Below are positions 33,706-45,395 of a stretch of 64,000 nt of DNA, piece by piece. A program made the position numbers and the translations under genes. The notes below the pieces were generated by a model. The model was given only the letters and a program-made list of their open reading frames with translations. It had not been told where the DNA came from and did not search any database. Location: the NCBI GenBank assembly GCA_900175165.2, contig FWWN02000185.1, positions 1 through 64,000 on the forward strand. Reading direction: 5' to 3'. Source of the stretch: Rhizomucor pusillus (lineage: Eukaryota > Mucoromycota > Mucoromycetes > Mucorales > Lichtheimiaceae). Numbering within the stretch: position 1 is the stretch's first letter; each line of letters begins with the position of its first letter.

Positions 33706-34086
33706 TTAAATAAGCACGGTATTCACGGGAAGATAATTTTGACGGACTGTTGAAAAGATTGGGATAGTCGGTTGGGAGACTACCGCGGCCGACCATGCGA
33801 GGCCGAGAGTCACTCGACGCTGCGCTACTTGCGTCGTCGTTTTCGGGTTCCTGTTGTTACTACGTATGGTTGTTGCGTGATCTCGGTTTCCAGGCTCGGG
33901 GTACAGACTGCAAGCATTGCAAACGGTATCGCCATTTGGACCTCGTCGCCACAATGGAGGCGTCATAGCGCCGCAGTCTGCGCAGACGGTGGTAGAAGCT
34001 TCAGGCGAGATATCATTGCGCTCTTCCTCTGGCTCCTCGAATGTCTCTATCGTAAGTTGTGCACTTGACGCACTAGCGGATGACAT
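33706..34086 (-). CDS. GATA-type zinc finger protein, short and possibly misspliced
   Basis: Residues 34-60 or so form a GATA finger: CADCGAMTPPLWRRGPNGDT followed by VCNAC, spacing C-x2-C-x17-C-x2-C. GATA factors bind WGATAR sites and control nitrogen, light or iron responses in fungi. An acidic Ser-rich segment precedes it (TIETFEEPEEERNDISPEA). The residues after CNAC are unusual: SLYPEPGNRDH replaces the normal GLYYK... core, and the basic tail is not in this frame. A basic run RKRRRK followed by a stop is encoded in another frame at about 33826-33848, so an intron or frameshift after the finger is likely. Function as a DNA-binding factor is uncertain. Confidence 0.55.
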   Translation of the reverse strand: MSSASASSAQLTIETFEEPEEERNDISPEASTTVCADCGAMTPPLWRRGPNGDTVCNACSLYPEPGNRDHATTIRSNNRNPKTTTQVAQRRVTLGLAWSAAVVSQPTIPIFSTVRQNYLPVNTVLI

Positions 34087-35332
34087 TCGAGATTGATGGC
34101 GACAGATACCGATAAAGAGAGTCGTTCAGCGGGAAAATGAGTTCGTCCTACTAGTTGATTATTCGTTCTATGTCGGGGGAACCCAGGCAGCCCTGCTGCG
34201 ATCTGATCATACTGATCAAAAATGAGGTGTCGATGGGTATCAGGTTCTGCCGCGAGATCAGACTGCATGACGCTGCATATGAGAGAGTCTTGGTCCTTGC
34301 TACGTCAGATATAACACTGTCAACGTTGATCAGGGCCAAAATCACAGCCAGGTGTTTAGGGGATGGCGTCCAGGAATTCAAGGATTAGTTTCCAAGAGAA
34401 GTCAATGATTATGATAATTTCATTCTAGCACTGCATAAAGGATCCGCTTAGAATTCCTCGAGGATAGCATCTTCTTGGATTAATTATCTCTTCATCCTTT
34501 AATCAAGGATAAATGACCCAAGGGTATTAGGTGTTCCGTTATACAATGCACATCGATTGCATATATAAATGTTTATCATAATATTTAGAGAAACAATGGC
34601 ACTCCTTGAAATCATGTGCAATCTATGAAATACGGGCACATTAACGTCATACCGAGTGGCAGTGAAATGTGAACAATGATTGTCCTTTAGGATCTGTAAT
34701 GATACGTTAGTTACGAGACTACAGGGAATTATCTAACATCGAAATCCTTGCCAAAGTAACTATATGTATTTGTTCCTACATCTTTTCGTGGTTCTCTCGC
34801 TCAAAATGGGCTTGTAATTTCGATATCGATAAGCAACGTATAAAGTTGATAACTGTCGGGTTGCATGTTATCATTATTCTTCTTTCTTGCTTGGTAAGCT
34901 GGATATATTCGCCCTCTTCTGTTGGCTGATCTATCTCCTTTTCACCGTTATGGCAATATATAGCATTATCCTTTTGGAGAAAAGATTTCATACAATGAAG
35001 AACAAGCACATTAAGCGATTCATGGAGTTGAATTACAATATGCTGTTGGTACCTGACGTGATGAAACAATACGCTCAGGTACAAGCTTTTCTGCAGTAAT
35101 TACCATATACTCTTTTTCTGTTTGCTTTCCTATTCTAAACGATGCAGTTTTGGATTTTGCTACGAGCAAGACATGACGATATATAAAAGATCCGTTAGCA
35201 GAGCCAGGAACCTGGATTGACAGAACTCCATTAGATTTCTTGTGAAACAATGCGGTCGGGATGGCAACGGATTTTGTTATCCCCGCGTGAAATGTTATCT
35301 TTCCTTTTCCTTCAAAAAGTGGCCTTGGCAGC
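34087..35332. other. Intergenic AT-rich region, no supported gene
   Basis: About 1.25 kb. A hydrophobic plus-strand frame at 34887-35099 lacks an ATG start, and I do not trust it. Nothing else resembles a gene or an RNA. The right end presumably holds the promoter of the YTP1-like gene. Confidence 0.45.
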
Positions 35333-36935
35333 ATGGACGAACACGGGCATGAGCATGGTGCTGTAGGACATTCCCACAATCTTGACCCGTCTGTGTTTGA
35401 GTCAAGCGCAGCAACCGATGAGCCTATTGGATTCATCATGGCCCTGCACATTACCTTTATGGTTATTGGTGTGTAAAAGATCTTTGCCACTCCCCAGTGT
35501 GTATGTTTAACTAACCATACGCGCATCCAACTAGCTTTTGGCTTTGTATTTCCGATAGGCATGGTACTTGGCTTAGCGAGGAACCGATGGCATGTTCCTG
35601 TACAGATATTTGGCACGGCCTTGTTTGTCGTCGGTTACTTTTTGGCGCACGCACACGGTGGTCGCAATTATGTAAGAATAAGAGAAATCTGTATGATGCA
35701 TTAACAAAAAATTTAACACTGATGTATTATTTTTGCAGGAACCACACATTGCACATCGCTGGTTCGCAGATATCCTCATCTGGACACTTGTATCGCAATT
35801 CATTCTCGGTCTATACTTGAAATTGCACCTGGAGCGGGGCATCCACGGACGTATCCGACCTTTCCTAGTTCCTGTACACAAAGTTCTTGGCGCACTGTTA
35901 CCGGTGATTGGATACGTACAAATCGTACTAGGCGTTATCGCTAGTGTTGGATTCTGCTACGGCGATCACACCGGCCAGTGTTTGGCACACTTTATCATGG
36001 GTTCGTCGTTCGTAGCATACGGTATCCTGCTACTTTTGTCCTTGCGTGTGGGTGCACCTTGGCTCTTGAGACGTGGAAAAAGTCAGGAATGGTACGATAG
36101 CCTGGTTATCACGCTCTGGGGTATTGTCAATACTTTTACGGAACACAGGTAAATCGTTTTACTTACTGAAAATGAATCGTATGGGTATACTAAACTATGT
36201 CGTCGTCGTCGTCGTTTCATTGACCAGATGGGGCCAACCATGGAATCACGGCGATTATCAGCATACCTCCATGGGTATTATTTGGTGGATAGCTGGTCTA
36301 GTCGGACTAGTCCTCAGCAGAAATGGAAGGAGAAGCGTGATACCATCAATTCTAATCATGTTAACTGCGGTTGCGTTCCAAGGCCACGCCCAGCATGTAG
36401 CTAACAGTGCTCAGATCCATTCTTACTTTGGATACATGCTGATGGCCGGTGGTCTAAGTCGTATCATTGAAATCTGCTTCGTTTGGAAAGAAGGTGATTT
36501 CATAATTTCACCCTGGCAGTATATCCCACCTCTGGTATGCGAGAGAACTTGTTGGAAATTGTCCATTGTAACTTATGTAAATGCTTGTAGACATTGATAC
36601 TCTCCGGTATGCTGTTTATGGGCGCGACAGAGGAACAGCTCAACTATCTGAACGTTTCCGGCATCGATATCAGTTCGTACAGCAACGTCTTACTGTCATT
36701 TGGCTTCGTTGTCTTTTTATTTTCCTTTGCACTGATCTATCTGTGGGAGAAGCTTACCAAATACGATCCTTCTGCGGCTGCCAAGATGCCAGCCAATGGA
36801 GATTACTCTGAGCTTCCTTTGACGGGAGGTCATAATGACACCATACACGATGCCGGACCCGATTTTCTCGACGACGACGAAGAGGATGCCATGGAACTCA
36901 AAAACCGAGCACACCCCAATGGCAATCATCTCTAA
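35333..36935 (+). CDS. YTP1: YTP1-like multi-pass membrane protein with cytochrome b561-type N-terminus
   Basis: A fungal integral membrane protein of the Ytp1 family (DUF2427 plus C-terminal YTP1 domain); the biochemical role is not established. Start MDEHGHEHGAVGHSHN is His-rich. After an intron the first membrane segment reads FMVIAFGFVFPIGMVLGLA, then TALFVVGYFLAHAHGG and ADILIWTLVSQFILGLYLKL. The YTP1 domain begins WGQPWNHGDYQHTSMGIIWW, continues LTAVAFQGHAQHVANSAQIH and FGYMLMAGGLSRIIEI, and ends with LSFGFVVFLFSFALIYLWEK. The cytosolic tail is acidic (DDDEEDAMELKN). Conserved His residues spaced through the helices could bind heme or metal, an inference only. Start chosen because splicing keeps that frame. 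Confidence 0.85.
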
Positions 36936-37118
36936 GTCGCCAGTTATTTTGTATTCTATTCATGTTAAACATTGCATTTTCAACATTGCTGGCGCCTTTT
37001 CGTTATTCAAAATTAATGTCATGATTCCCTCGCAATTAATAAAGATTTGTAGTTATTTGCTGTTCTTCTTCTCCGCCGCTTGCCGTCGCCGCTGCTGCCT
37101 ACAGATCTTTTCAAATTG

Positions 37119-38193
37119 ATGACCGATGTGCGTCCAAAGCCCGTATGCATCACAGCCTTGAAACAAAAGCTGGGCGAGAGTGTTTTGACGATTGAAAAAT
37201 TGGAAACCCTCATCAAGGAGACAGGTCCTTCCAATGTAAGCTTTTTTCTCTCGCCGATGGCGCTTTGCGCACGCTTGTCAATTTAGAGTCACTAACCTTA
37301 CCTCCCTTTTCTAGGTTTCCGACGAGCTGCAGGATCCAGAATACGTCGAACGGCTCAAGAAGAAACTGAAAAAATTGGAAAGAAAAAAGGTATATGCCAA
37401 AAAAGTGTCTCAAACGGACCCTTCCTTAATAAGTGTAACATGCAGAGATGGAGACAGCGACGAAAGTTCAACCTGGAAAAAAAGCTTGCCGAACAAGAGG
37501 AGAGAAGACAGCGCTTACACAAAGAAATCGATCAATGGAGACAAGAAAAACTCTTGCAGGAGAAAGAAAGGCACAAGGTAACCAACGATATCGCTATACC
37601 AGTTCCAGGGTACTCAACTAGTCATTTAGCAACAAGAACTTGAAAAGCGACTTGAAGAACAAAAGAAACGTGATACTCACAAATCTCGGATCAGAGAACT
37701 TGAAAGACTCGTGGATCGATTGACAGAACTGAGACGCATTCGACGGAAACGACTTGAAGCTCAAGGTGAAATATCGTGTTTTTGCAATCTCGCCTCTCCT
37801 TTCCTTTTTCTCATCATTTTTCTTTTAGGCCATTTCTTTCCCGAAGAAGGAAACGAATTCTTTGAAAAAGTCAAGGCTTGGCACGAAAAACCATCTGCAG
37901 AGCAAACCTTGCAAGAGGATGACAATGAACAAAGCGACAGTGACAGAACACTGTATGTACATCCAGAGGACAAGTGGCAGCGTTTGCCCCTGGATGAATC
38001 AGCGTATGGATACTGGTGTCAAGGAATTCAAAGCGCACAAAATCTGCTACGGATACGCAAGCAGTGGGATTATTACATTGTAGATAATAATGAAAACAAC
38101 AATACCCGATTTTCCTTGCTTGGAAAAGTGCCGCCAACATGGGTCACACCGTCGCCACCCGCAAATTGGGTCTGGGCAACCTACCTCGATTAA
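37119..38193 (+). CDS. PDCD7: PDCD7-like U11/U12 snRNP 59K protein
   Basis: PDCD7 (U11-59K) is a component of the U11/U12 di-snRNP, which recognises minor (U12-type) introns. The protein is mostly charged helix: LQDPEYVERLKKKLKKLERK, RKFNLEKKLAEQEERRQRLH, then KSRIRELERLVDRLTELRRI. The diagnostic C-terminus follows an intron: GHFFPEEGNEFFEKVKAWHE, then DESAYGYWCQGIQSAQNLLR and VTPSPPANWVWATYLD. Five introns are visible, all with ordinary GT-AG ends. The start could lie further upstream, because the frame is open to the left of the ATG at 37119. The stop is only 24 bases from the DML1 stop on the other strand. Confidence 0.88.
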
Positions 38194-38217
38194 AAGTAGG
38201 AAATGGAATATGTGCCT

Positions 38218-40564
38218 TTATTCTGAAAATGCGTCATGCAATCGCCACAAGTCCTCCTTGGTTTCGAGATAGTCTGCTTGCGTGAAACCTTCCGAATATT
38301 CCGTCAGTTGACGCAAAGGAGCATTCTCAAATTGCTTGATGACTTGGAGGAGCTCCGGCCTTAATTCCGGTCCAGTGTACATCCTCGTCAAAAGAGGGAT
38401 AGACTGAACAGCTTCCAAAGCAGGCCTCAGTTGCGATGATCTATACACACACTCTTTATCAGACTAACTGATGGAGGCCTTTTTCCACTATTTATGCACT
38501 TACAAGAGTCCATCAGCACCGACAGCAGGCGTGAAAAATTTTGGATATGAGCTTGGCAATGGATAAGGAATATTGTCCAACAATCGCCTTTAAATATGTT
38601 AGATGTCAGGGATATCAAAAAATAAACTATGTCGTTATCTTACGGTTCCGCTCTCGGAAACTTGTGATAAAGAGCTTGGACATAGTTGAATAAAGCGTGG
38701 CCCGTTGCACGTGGCAATCCGCGAACGACGACATCCTCCACAAACGCATCAGAAACCTATCTGATGGCGTAAGTAACTTACAATGGAGAATTGAACTCAA
38801 ATACAAACACGTACATGCTTGTCGGGATGCGACTTTGTCAAATCAAGCAATGGCACCAGATTATTCTTGAATTGCTCCAAGGTTGCTTCAAAACCTTGCC
38901 GCAAAACCGGCAAAGGTGACGAGATAGACAATCCAGCAATTGCCGTGCTTTCCTGGCTAGTCATTTTGCCTGCAAGGTCAGCCATTGAGACTGCATTATT
39001 CTTGATTCTATTTACATGCCAATGTCAGGTAGTCATTCAAATAGATTTGGTGTTTAAGCATTTTACCTAAAACTGAGTGAAACAGTCTCTATCGCTGCAG
39101 AGATTATCGCACTTGTATGGTACATCAGATTACACTGTATGGAGAAGGTTAGCAGCCATCGAATAAATCTGAAATGAAAAACCAAGATACTTTACGTTTG
39201 GCAAAATGTAAGGGGATAATTCAGAGGAACGTAAGCTGAGAGGAGACGGTGTGTACAGAGGTATGTACAGTGTGGAAAGATCGGACAAACGAGCCATACT
39301 AATGCCGCGATTTACAGCTATCACTTGTCGTGCTCTCTAGAAATAAAAGCAGGATTTAAGAAAAGATTCTACACGAAATATCTCCATCAAGAAATATATA
39401 CACTACCTCCTTGTTTGGCAATTTTGAAGATTGCAATCCATACAGGATGATAGGTGTCTTTGGGTATTCTTCCTTGATGTCTCTCAGTAAGCCTTCGGTA
39501 AATCCACCGAATGCATCATCAATGTCAGCGAATATTTGGAAGCCCTTTGACGATAAGCAATTGATTTAGAAAGAGGTGAGATTCCCCGTATTTTGCATAC
39601 AGTTCTCCAAGTACCTGTAGGTTATCACACTCTTCAGCAAAGAAACGAAAGTTATCGTCAAAAGTTTCTGTCTCCTAGTTTACGACAACAATCCGTTAGC
39701 AGCTTCGGCTGGCTTGGTGGTTATCACAAAAAGCACCTTTTCAAAATCCTTGTACGATTGTCTCCCGACAGGATAAGCGTCAAAAGGCATGATTGAGTCA
39801 ACCGCGTGGTGCGTCATGATCTGATTCATGGAACGAGGATGGTAGAAGATTCTGTTGTAGTCTGACCAGTTTTGAACGGTCGTATCAAGGTCGTAAGAAG
39901 CGTCAATATCCATGGCGTTCTCCTAGATTCAAATCAGTATCATTGCTAACTTTTCATTTTCCATAATATTACACTATCTAGACTTTGCTGATATGCGTTC
40001 ATTGCGTTTGGTTCGGAAACGACAGTGTCGACACCTTGATCCCTTTCAATAGGTCGTGAATATAAACCGACCATCAACATACAGAATGGTCCCCCAGCTT
40101 ACCATGCAATGTTTTTGCTGGTATCTCGTGTATCTGAGAACAGTGAATTATACTTTTGCAGCGATCCGAACGCCCCTGCATAGCTATTAGTGGCTGTCAT
40201 GGAAGCAAAGATCAAAAATACTACAGGAGAAACCAACCTTTCAAGTCGTAGACCAGTACGCGAGGAGTATACGTTTCTATGCCCTACGATCTGGAACTTA
40301 GAGTCTGCCATATCCGAGAACCAGTTTGGGATTTACAGTTGGAGTCATTCCAGCTCGGTACAGCACATCGTGATCGAGATCTTTAGGTTTACTGTCGTTG
40401 TCGCCCGATCCATAACTGAAATATTCTTCCTAAAAACTGAGGTTCAATGCACCGACCCGAGATCGCGAAACTGATCTATACACCCATCGCACCTGTGTAT
40501 TCCAAAAGTGGGTGCCAACATAGTTGGCAGTCTGGCCTAGCTGGAGTGTCAACACCTCACGCAT
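38218..40564 (-). CDS. DML1: DML1/Misato tubulin-like protein
   Basis: Misato/Dml1 proteins share segments with tubulin and affect mitochondrial DNA inheritance and morphology (known from yeast and animals). Exon 1 reads [20 protein letters not shown] with FWNTQ at the junction. Splicing gives [23 protein letters not shown] joined to [16 protein letters not shown], then the exon with [33 protein letters not shown] and [20 protein letters not shown] follow, the latter a family signature. The C-terminal half contains [40 protein letters not shown] and the end [13 protein letters not shown]. About ten short introns interrupt the gene. Length and motifs match a complete protein. Confidence 0.92.
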
Positions 40565-40672
40565 TATTCAAGTGAAAAAAGGTAAGATTCTTGTGTCACC
40601 ACCGATCTTGCTTTCAATTCAGCATTTCTTTTTTGCAAGTCGTCTGACAGGTATGTACATGTTATGGATATG

Positions 40673-41822
40673 TTATCTATGTCGACTTTTCTTTCTTGCC
40701 AAAGCAGTTTCTGTTGGATTGTACTGAGAGCTATAAGTGTATTCTGATGTGTCTCGTGACCGTGTTTCTTCTTCTTCACCCAGTAGCTGCTTTGCCCGTG
40801 ATCGTTCGGCTACTTCTCGTGCAAGTCGTTGTCGTCTTAGCTCTTCAATAGATTTGGAGGAAGATGAGGAGGAAGTCTTTGTCTTTTTCTAAGAAAAACT
40901 TGAGGTTCAGAGACGTAACCAATATCAGGCATGAGTTGCTGAACATACTTTGGACCTTTTGCTTTCTTTTTCGTGTGCATATCGCCGCTCTTTCTTTAGT
41001 TGCTCGCGATCGTCCAGCTCTTTCCGAATACTGTGCAATGGGTCTTCATTGTACTCTATTGCCTTGCGCTTGCGTCTGAAAATGCGTTCTTCGTGTTGGT
41101 AACGAAATTTCATCTTGTACTTTTTTTCCGATATAGTTACCTATGCTTATCTTTATCGTCATGTTTTGATTTAAATCGAGTTCCTTTACTTCCCTCGCCA
41201 AAGCGATCATACTCTGCTTTGCTGTACCACGGAACCTGATCTGTGGTAAATAAAAGAAAGGTAAGCGTCACACATTTATTATCAGGGGGAAGATCAGTAC
41301 CCACCTTTGACGCCCTTATCGAGATACATAGTTAACTGCCGCTCCAATTTCTCATCCTTTGCCTTCTTCTCTGCTATGTATTCCTCATTTTGGGTATCTC
41401 TATTCTACAGCAACGTAAATATCAACACTCTAGGTGAAAGTATCTCCAATTATATCACCTTTTCTATATCTTCGAATAGATTGACATGTTTTGGCGCTTC
41501 AGATCGCACGAGATTGCTGCTTGCTCCTTCCAGCTCCAGCCTCGATCGTGCTCTTTCTCTCAAGAGATTGAGTCGTGCTTCGCTCTCCTGTTTTTGTTCA
41601 CAGCGTTAAAAGCCGAATTCAGTAATCTACAATCAAATCACATACCGCCTGCGCTGCTCGCTTCGCTTTTGCCTCTTCTTCCTCGCGAGCCTTGGCCTCA
41701 TCGCGCTTAACTTTTTCGATATTCTTTTTGTTGTAGACGTGCCAACTACATTGAACGTTAGCATATGGAACTGGACTGGATGGGGTTAATGACGTGAACC
41801 TTTTATGCGGCAGGATATTCAT
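40673..41822 (-). CDS. LENG1: LENG1-like CIR-N domain protein
   Basis: The N-terminus MNILPHK joins through an intron to SWHVYNKKNIEKVKRDEAKA, the CIR_N domain found in LENG1, CIR1 and CWC25-type splicing and corepressor proteins. Then AEEEAKAKRAAQ-like charged helices, SEAPKHVNLFEDIEK, DQVPWYSKAEYDRFG and NEDPLHSIRKELDDREQLKK, in the order seen in LENG1. The C-terminus is Ser/Lys/Arg rich (KTKTSSSSSKSIEELRRQRL, ...KKSRHR). LENG1 copurifies with spliceosomes, so a nuclear RNA-processing role is likely but inferred. It lies head to tail with DML1 (108 bases) and is divergent from the NDT80-like gene. Confidence 0.85.
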
Positions 41823-42278
41823 TTGGGCTTAAAAAGTGACAAAGACGGGAGTGGGGAGGGGAGTGGCGGCATTTTCGGGGCATCCCGTCAATTTTGGATC
41901 TATTCCCCTTCCTGCGAACAGCGAGAAACCATCATCTGTTTGAGTGCATATGTACTCTTGAAGGGCAAAGTTGCACGATTGTGTTGGTACTTGCAGTTAC
42001 TGTTATCTCTGCCATCAAAAGCTACTGGAAACGTATCCGGAGCTTATTGCTTTCTGTCGAGTAAAGCATCTATCACACTTGAAACGTTGGATCATGCACG
42101 GCAATCTGCATCTCCTGCTCATTTTTTTCCTTTGCTCTCGGGAAGGTTACCATAAAAGAGCTAGATAGCGCCATTGGCTCAACAACGCGTGCATCTCCTG
42201 AAAGAATATAATGGCCATTTATTCCTTTCTCTTCCTCCTTTCTGTTTATCACTTTACATCGCCGTTTCAAAAGCTCCA

Positions 42279-43927
42279 ATGCTTCATACTTTTCAGGCTA
42301 TAGACTTTTCAGCGCCTGAAGGAGCACACCAGCGATCGCGGTCTATGCCGCTGCAAATGACGGCCAGCGCGATCAGGAAAACAAACAAGAGGACGTATGT
42401 GTAATAAAATTTCCGTTGTGTTCTGCAGCCTGCGTTGTCAAACAGCTCCTAATACTGCTTGGTGTTCATATAACAGGCATAGATCTAGCCCCTTAAGTGA
42501 CCCCTACAAGTTTGCGTAAGTGTATTTCACTAGCAGCAGAATCACCACCAAAAAAATCGTATGATTGAGTGTTTATACCTATTCTGTATGCATCACGCAG
42601 CTCTCCCGCTATCCAAAGGCGAGAACGCAAGGTCTCGCAGAGCAGCAATGGTTTCAGCTTGGAAACAAACCGTCTGTTTGGTGCTACCCAGCTCCGTGAA
42701 CAAGTCTTTTGCTACAGTCAGAGCGCTCGAGGAGGCAGTGCAGCAGCGTGAGTAATACATATCCAAGAAGGGTTACTGTCTTTCTTGATGCAGGCTAGAT
42801 CTTAACGTTGTATATCTTTACATAGTTGCGACTTTGACATAGTATGCAAAATGGAACGTGGGTTTTTCCTAGTTGACGGCAGATGGACGTGCTATCGACG
42901 CAATTATTTCCAGCTATCATGCTCTTTACTCCTGAAAAATTTTGCAACACACCACACAGATTTCCATGTTAACAAAGATGGAAGCGCATGTGCAGTGAAA
43001 GGATTTTACTTTCGTTTAAAGGCACGACTGCACAGTCGAGCTGATCAACCTATCAAGCTTATCCAATTGACACCCAAAAGAGACAAGGGGCCACAGCTAG
43101 AAACTCCTCTACTGCCAGTCCAACCTAATTTGGGTCCAGCCTGGATGAATTCAATGCTGACAGCATCAAGTGACGCAGCACTTGGCAGATCTGCAACCTT
43201 CGACCGCATCCAGTTTAAACAGGCAACTGCAAACAATGGCAAGAAACGGGCTTCCCAGCAATACTATGTGCTCGTCGTCGAACTGCTTGGTCTTATCGAT
43301 GGCAACAATGGTGAAGAATATATCACGTTGGCTTCTTGCGAGAGCGAACCGCTTGTTGTGCGAGGCAGAAGCCCTGGACACTATGCAGAGTATGATAATA
43401 GCAAGAATATAATCACGAGCTCGATAGGTGATGTGAACGATACTCCTGCTTGGCAGCTCAGCAACAACAACAATAACAACAACAACTGTCAACCAGCTCT
43501 CCCGTTGCCACCCCCGTCGCTGCTAAACTACGGTGGCAGCCCGCAACACGCTCGTTCCGTCAGCTACAATGACGGATATTACTGGCTGCACCGCCAAGAC
43601 TGGCAGTATCCTTACCCGTCAAATTCTTCTCCAAAGTCGACGCCTGGACTCCTCTGGTCTCCCCACGAACGTGACGATTCTGCAGCTACAGGGTTCATAA
43701 CTTGTGCTTCAGTCAGCTCTCTACCAGACAACAGCAACGACCAAACCCAATCATATTTCTGGCCCGAACCGTGGAGTCATGCTGGCGCTTCTTTCTCCAG
43801 CTCGCAAGCAGAGCAGCCATATTTTGCTTCCTCGACCTCTTCGACTGGAAACACTGATTCTTCTGCAACAGCCATCACAACTATCGCCAGTAGGATACCA
43901 GCCATCTCATCCAGAAGCAGCTCATAA
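42279..43927 (+). CDS. NDT80/PhoG-family transcription factor
   Basis: NDT80-type factors have an Ig-fold DNA-binding domain and control meiosis, nutrient responses or heterokaryon incompatibility, depending on the fungus. Four exons join in frame: MLHTFQAIDFSAPEGAHQ..., then HRSSPLSDPYKFA, then SPAIQRRERKVSQSSNGF with LETNRLFGATQLREQVFCY, then CDFDIVCKMERGFFLVDGRW. The domain continues WTCYRRNYFQLSCS, IKLIQLTPKRDKGPQ, QYYVLVVELLGL and EPLVVRGRSPGHYAEY, all family signatures. The C-terminal 150 residues are low complexity (an Asn run at 43461-43486, Ser/Pro rich), likely an activation region. Which regulator it corresponds to cannot be told from sequence alone. Confidence 0.9.
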
Positions 43928-44535
43928 CTGTAAAGACAATGTACTCAACGGATTTATATTACCATACGTATGATGTATTGACTTGATTATTCATTATTTT
44001 TCTTGTGTAAACCGTTATAAAGAGAACGGAATTGTATTTGTCGCCCTTAAGCATGCAGTGTAAAAAGAACGTTTAGTGGGATTCTAAGCAACTCACAATA
44101 GTTATTTCTCTATGTAGAGTGCATTCATTGCTGGAGTCAGTATTGATAGGAGGAAACGTACACAAGTAGGGCTTGGCTAAGGTTTTGCGCTTAATCTAAG
44201 CCGTATCTTATGATGATATCATCATCGTAGATACATATTCCATTTCAATGCTGCGCCAAAAATTGTACCATATACTAGGAATGAGATACCTTAGCAACAA
44301 GATGTCTTAGATAATAATCAAATGAAATATTGTTTGTGGATGGTTAACTTTCAATCGATTGCTTACCGCAGCGCTGTCCCAAAACGGGCGAAATTGTCGT
44401 TCTACCATTAGTGCCGCTGGGCACACCTGCTGCGGCTTGCAAAATCGTGACCGGTCCAACGTCATTCATAAAGATTTGTGCAGGAGCAGCTCGGTCCCCC
44501 TTTTTTCTTCCTTTTCCATAACCGATCAGAACAAC
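43928..44535. other. Intergenic with a 16-base perfect palindrome
   Basis: About 610 bases between two plus-strand genes, no coding signal. ATGATGATATCATCAT at 44210-44225 is a perfect palindrome. It could be a factor site or a chance product of ATC-rich sequence. The eIF1A promoter should lie at the right end. Confidence 0.45.
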
Positions 44536-45193
44536 ATGCCCAAGAACAAGGGAAAGGTATGCAGCGTAGTATGGTTACCGAACTAGATCGTTTGGCATAC
44601 TCATTCCGGCAACAGGGTGGTAAAAACCGACGAAGAGGAAAGAACGAGAACGAAGGCGTCAAGCGTGAATTGATCTTCAAAGAAGAAGGCCAAGGTACTT
44701 TCTTTTGTGCATTTCCTATTGAGATCTTGGAATTGACCCGCTTTTGTTTTGCTTAGAATACGCTCAGGTTACAAAGATGTTGGGTAATGGTCGCCTGGAA
44801 GCACAATGTTTCGATGGTGTAAAACGTCTTGCCCACATTCGTGGTAAACTGCGAAAGAAGGTAACAAGCTAGAGAATTAGAGAGAGAAAAATGTAGACAA
44901 TGAATACTGATGATTGTTGCAAAGGTCTGGATCAACCAAGGCGATATCATCTTACTGTCATTACGAGAATACCAAGATGAAAAGGCCGATGTTTTGCTGA
45001 AATACAACCCGGATGAAGCACGAAGCTTAAAACAAGCCGGCGAGTTACCAGACACCACCAAGATCAACGAAGTTGAGACCTTTGGCGGTGAGGAAGAGGA
45101 CGAAATTGAATTCGAGTTTGACATCGATGAGGTTCGTATTGAAACTCGACGCTCTGTTACTGCCCAGTTGCTAACGACAACTTGTAGATTTAA
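44536..45193 (+). CDS. TIF11: Translation initiation factor eIF1A
   Basis: eIF1A binds the A site of the 40S subunit and promotes scanning and start-codon selection. Five exons: [26 protein letters not shown] with [27 protein letters not shown] with [35 protein letters not shown] through [20 protein letters not shown]; and a last coding exon of only six bases, ATT TAA at 45188-45193, giving the family's usual DIDxI ending. Without that splice the frame would run on into 28 unrelated residues. The basic N-tail, OB fold and acidic C-tail are complete. Near-identical sequence to other eukaryotic eIF1A makes the call secure. Confidence 0.97.
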
Positions 45194-45395
45194 AACTTTC
45201 TCCTGGATCATCGTATTTTTTGGATGCAAGCAAAAAAACCAGAAAAACCAGCAAAACCCAATAAAAATACGGCCATAGACCGAAAATTTTGGTGTTCGCA
45301 CAAAAACGCATATATTTCGTCCTGATTGTGTCTAGAAAGGGAGCGTTGGTTGGATATTTACAAATAATAGGAAACGAGGCGGGCAGTTGACGGTT

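Noticed and set aside
34887..35099. Hydrophobic plus-strand frame upstream of the YTP1-like gene
   Set aside because: It begins with a non-ATG codon in AT-rich DNA, cannot be spliced in frame to the YTP1-like exons, and hydrophobicity is expected from T-rich codons.
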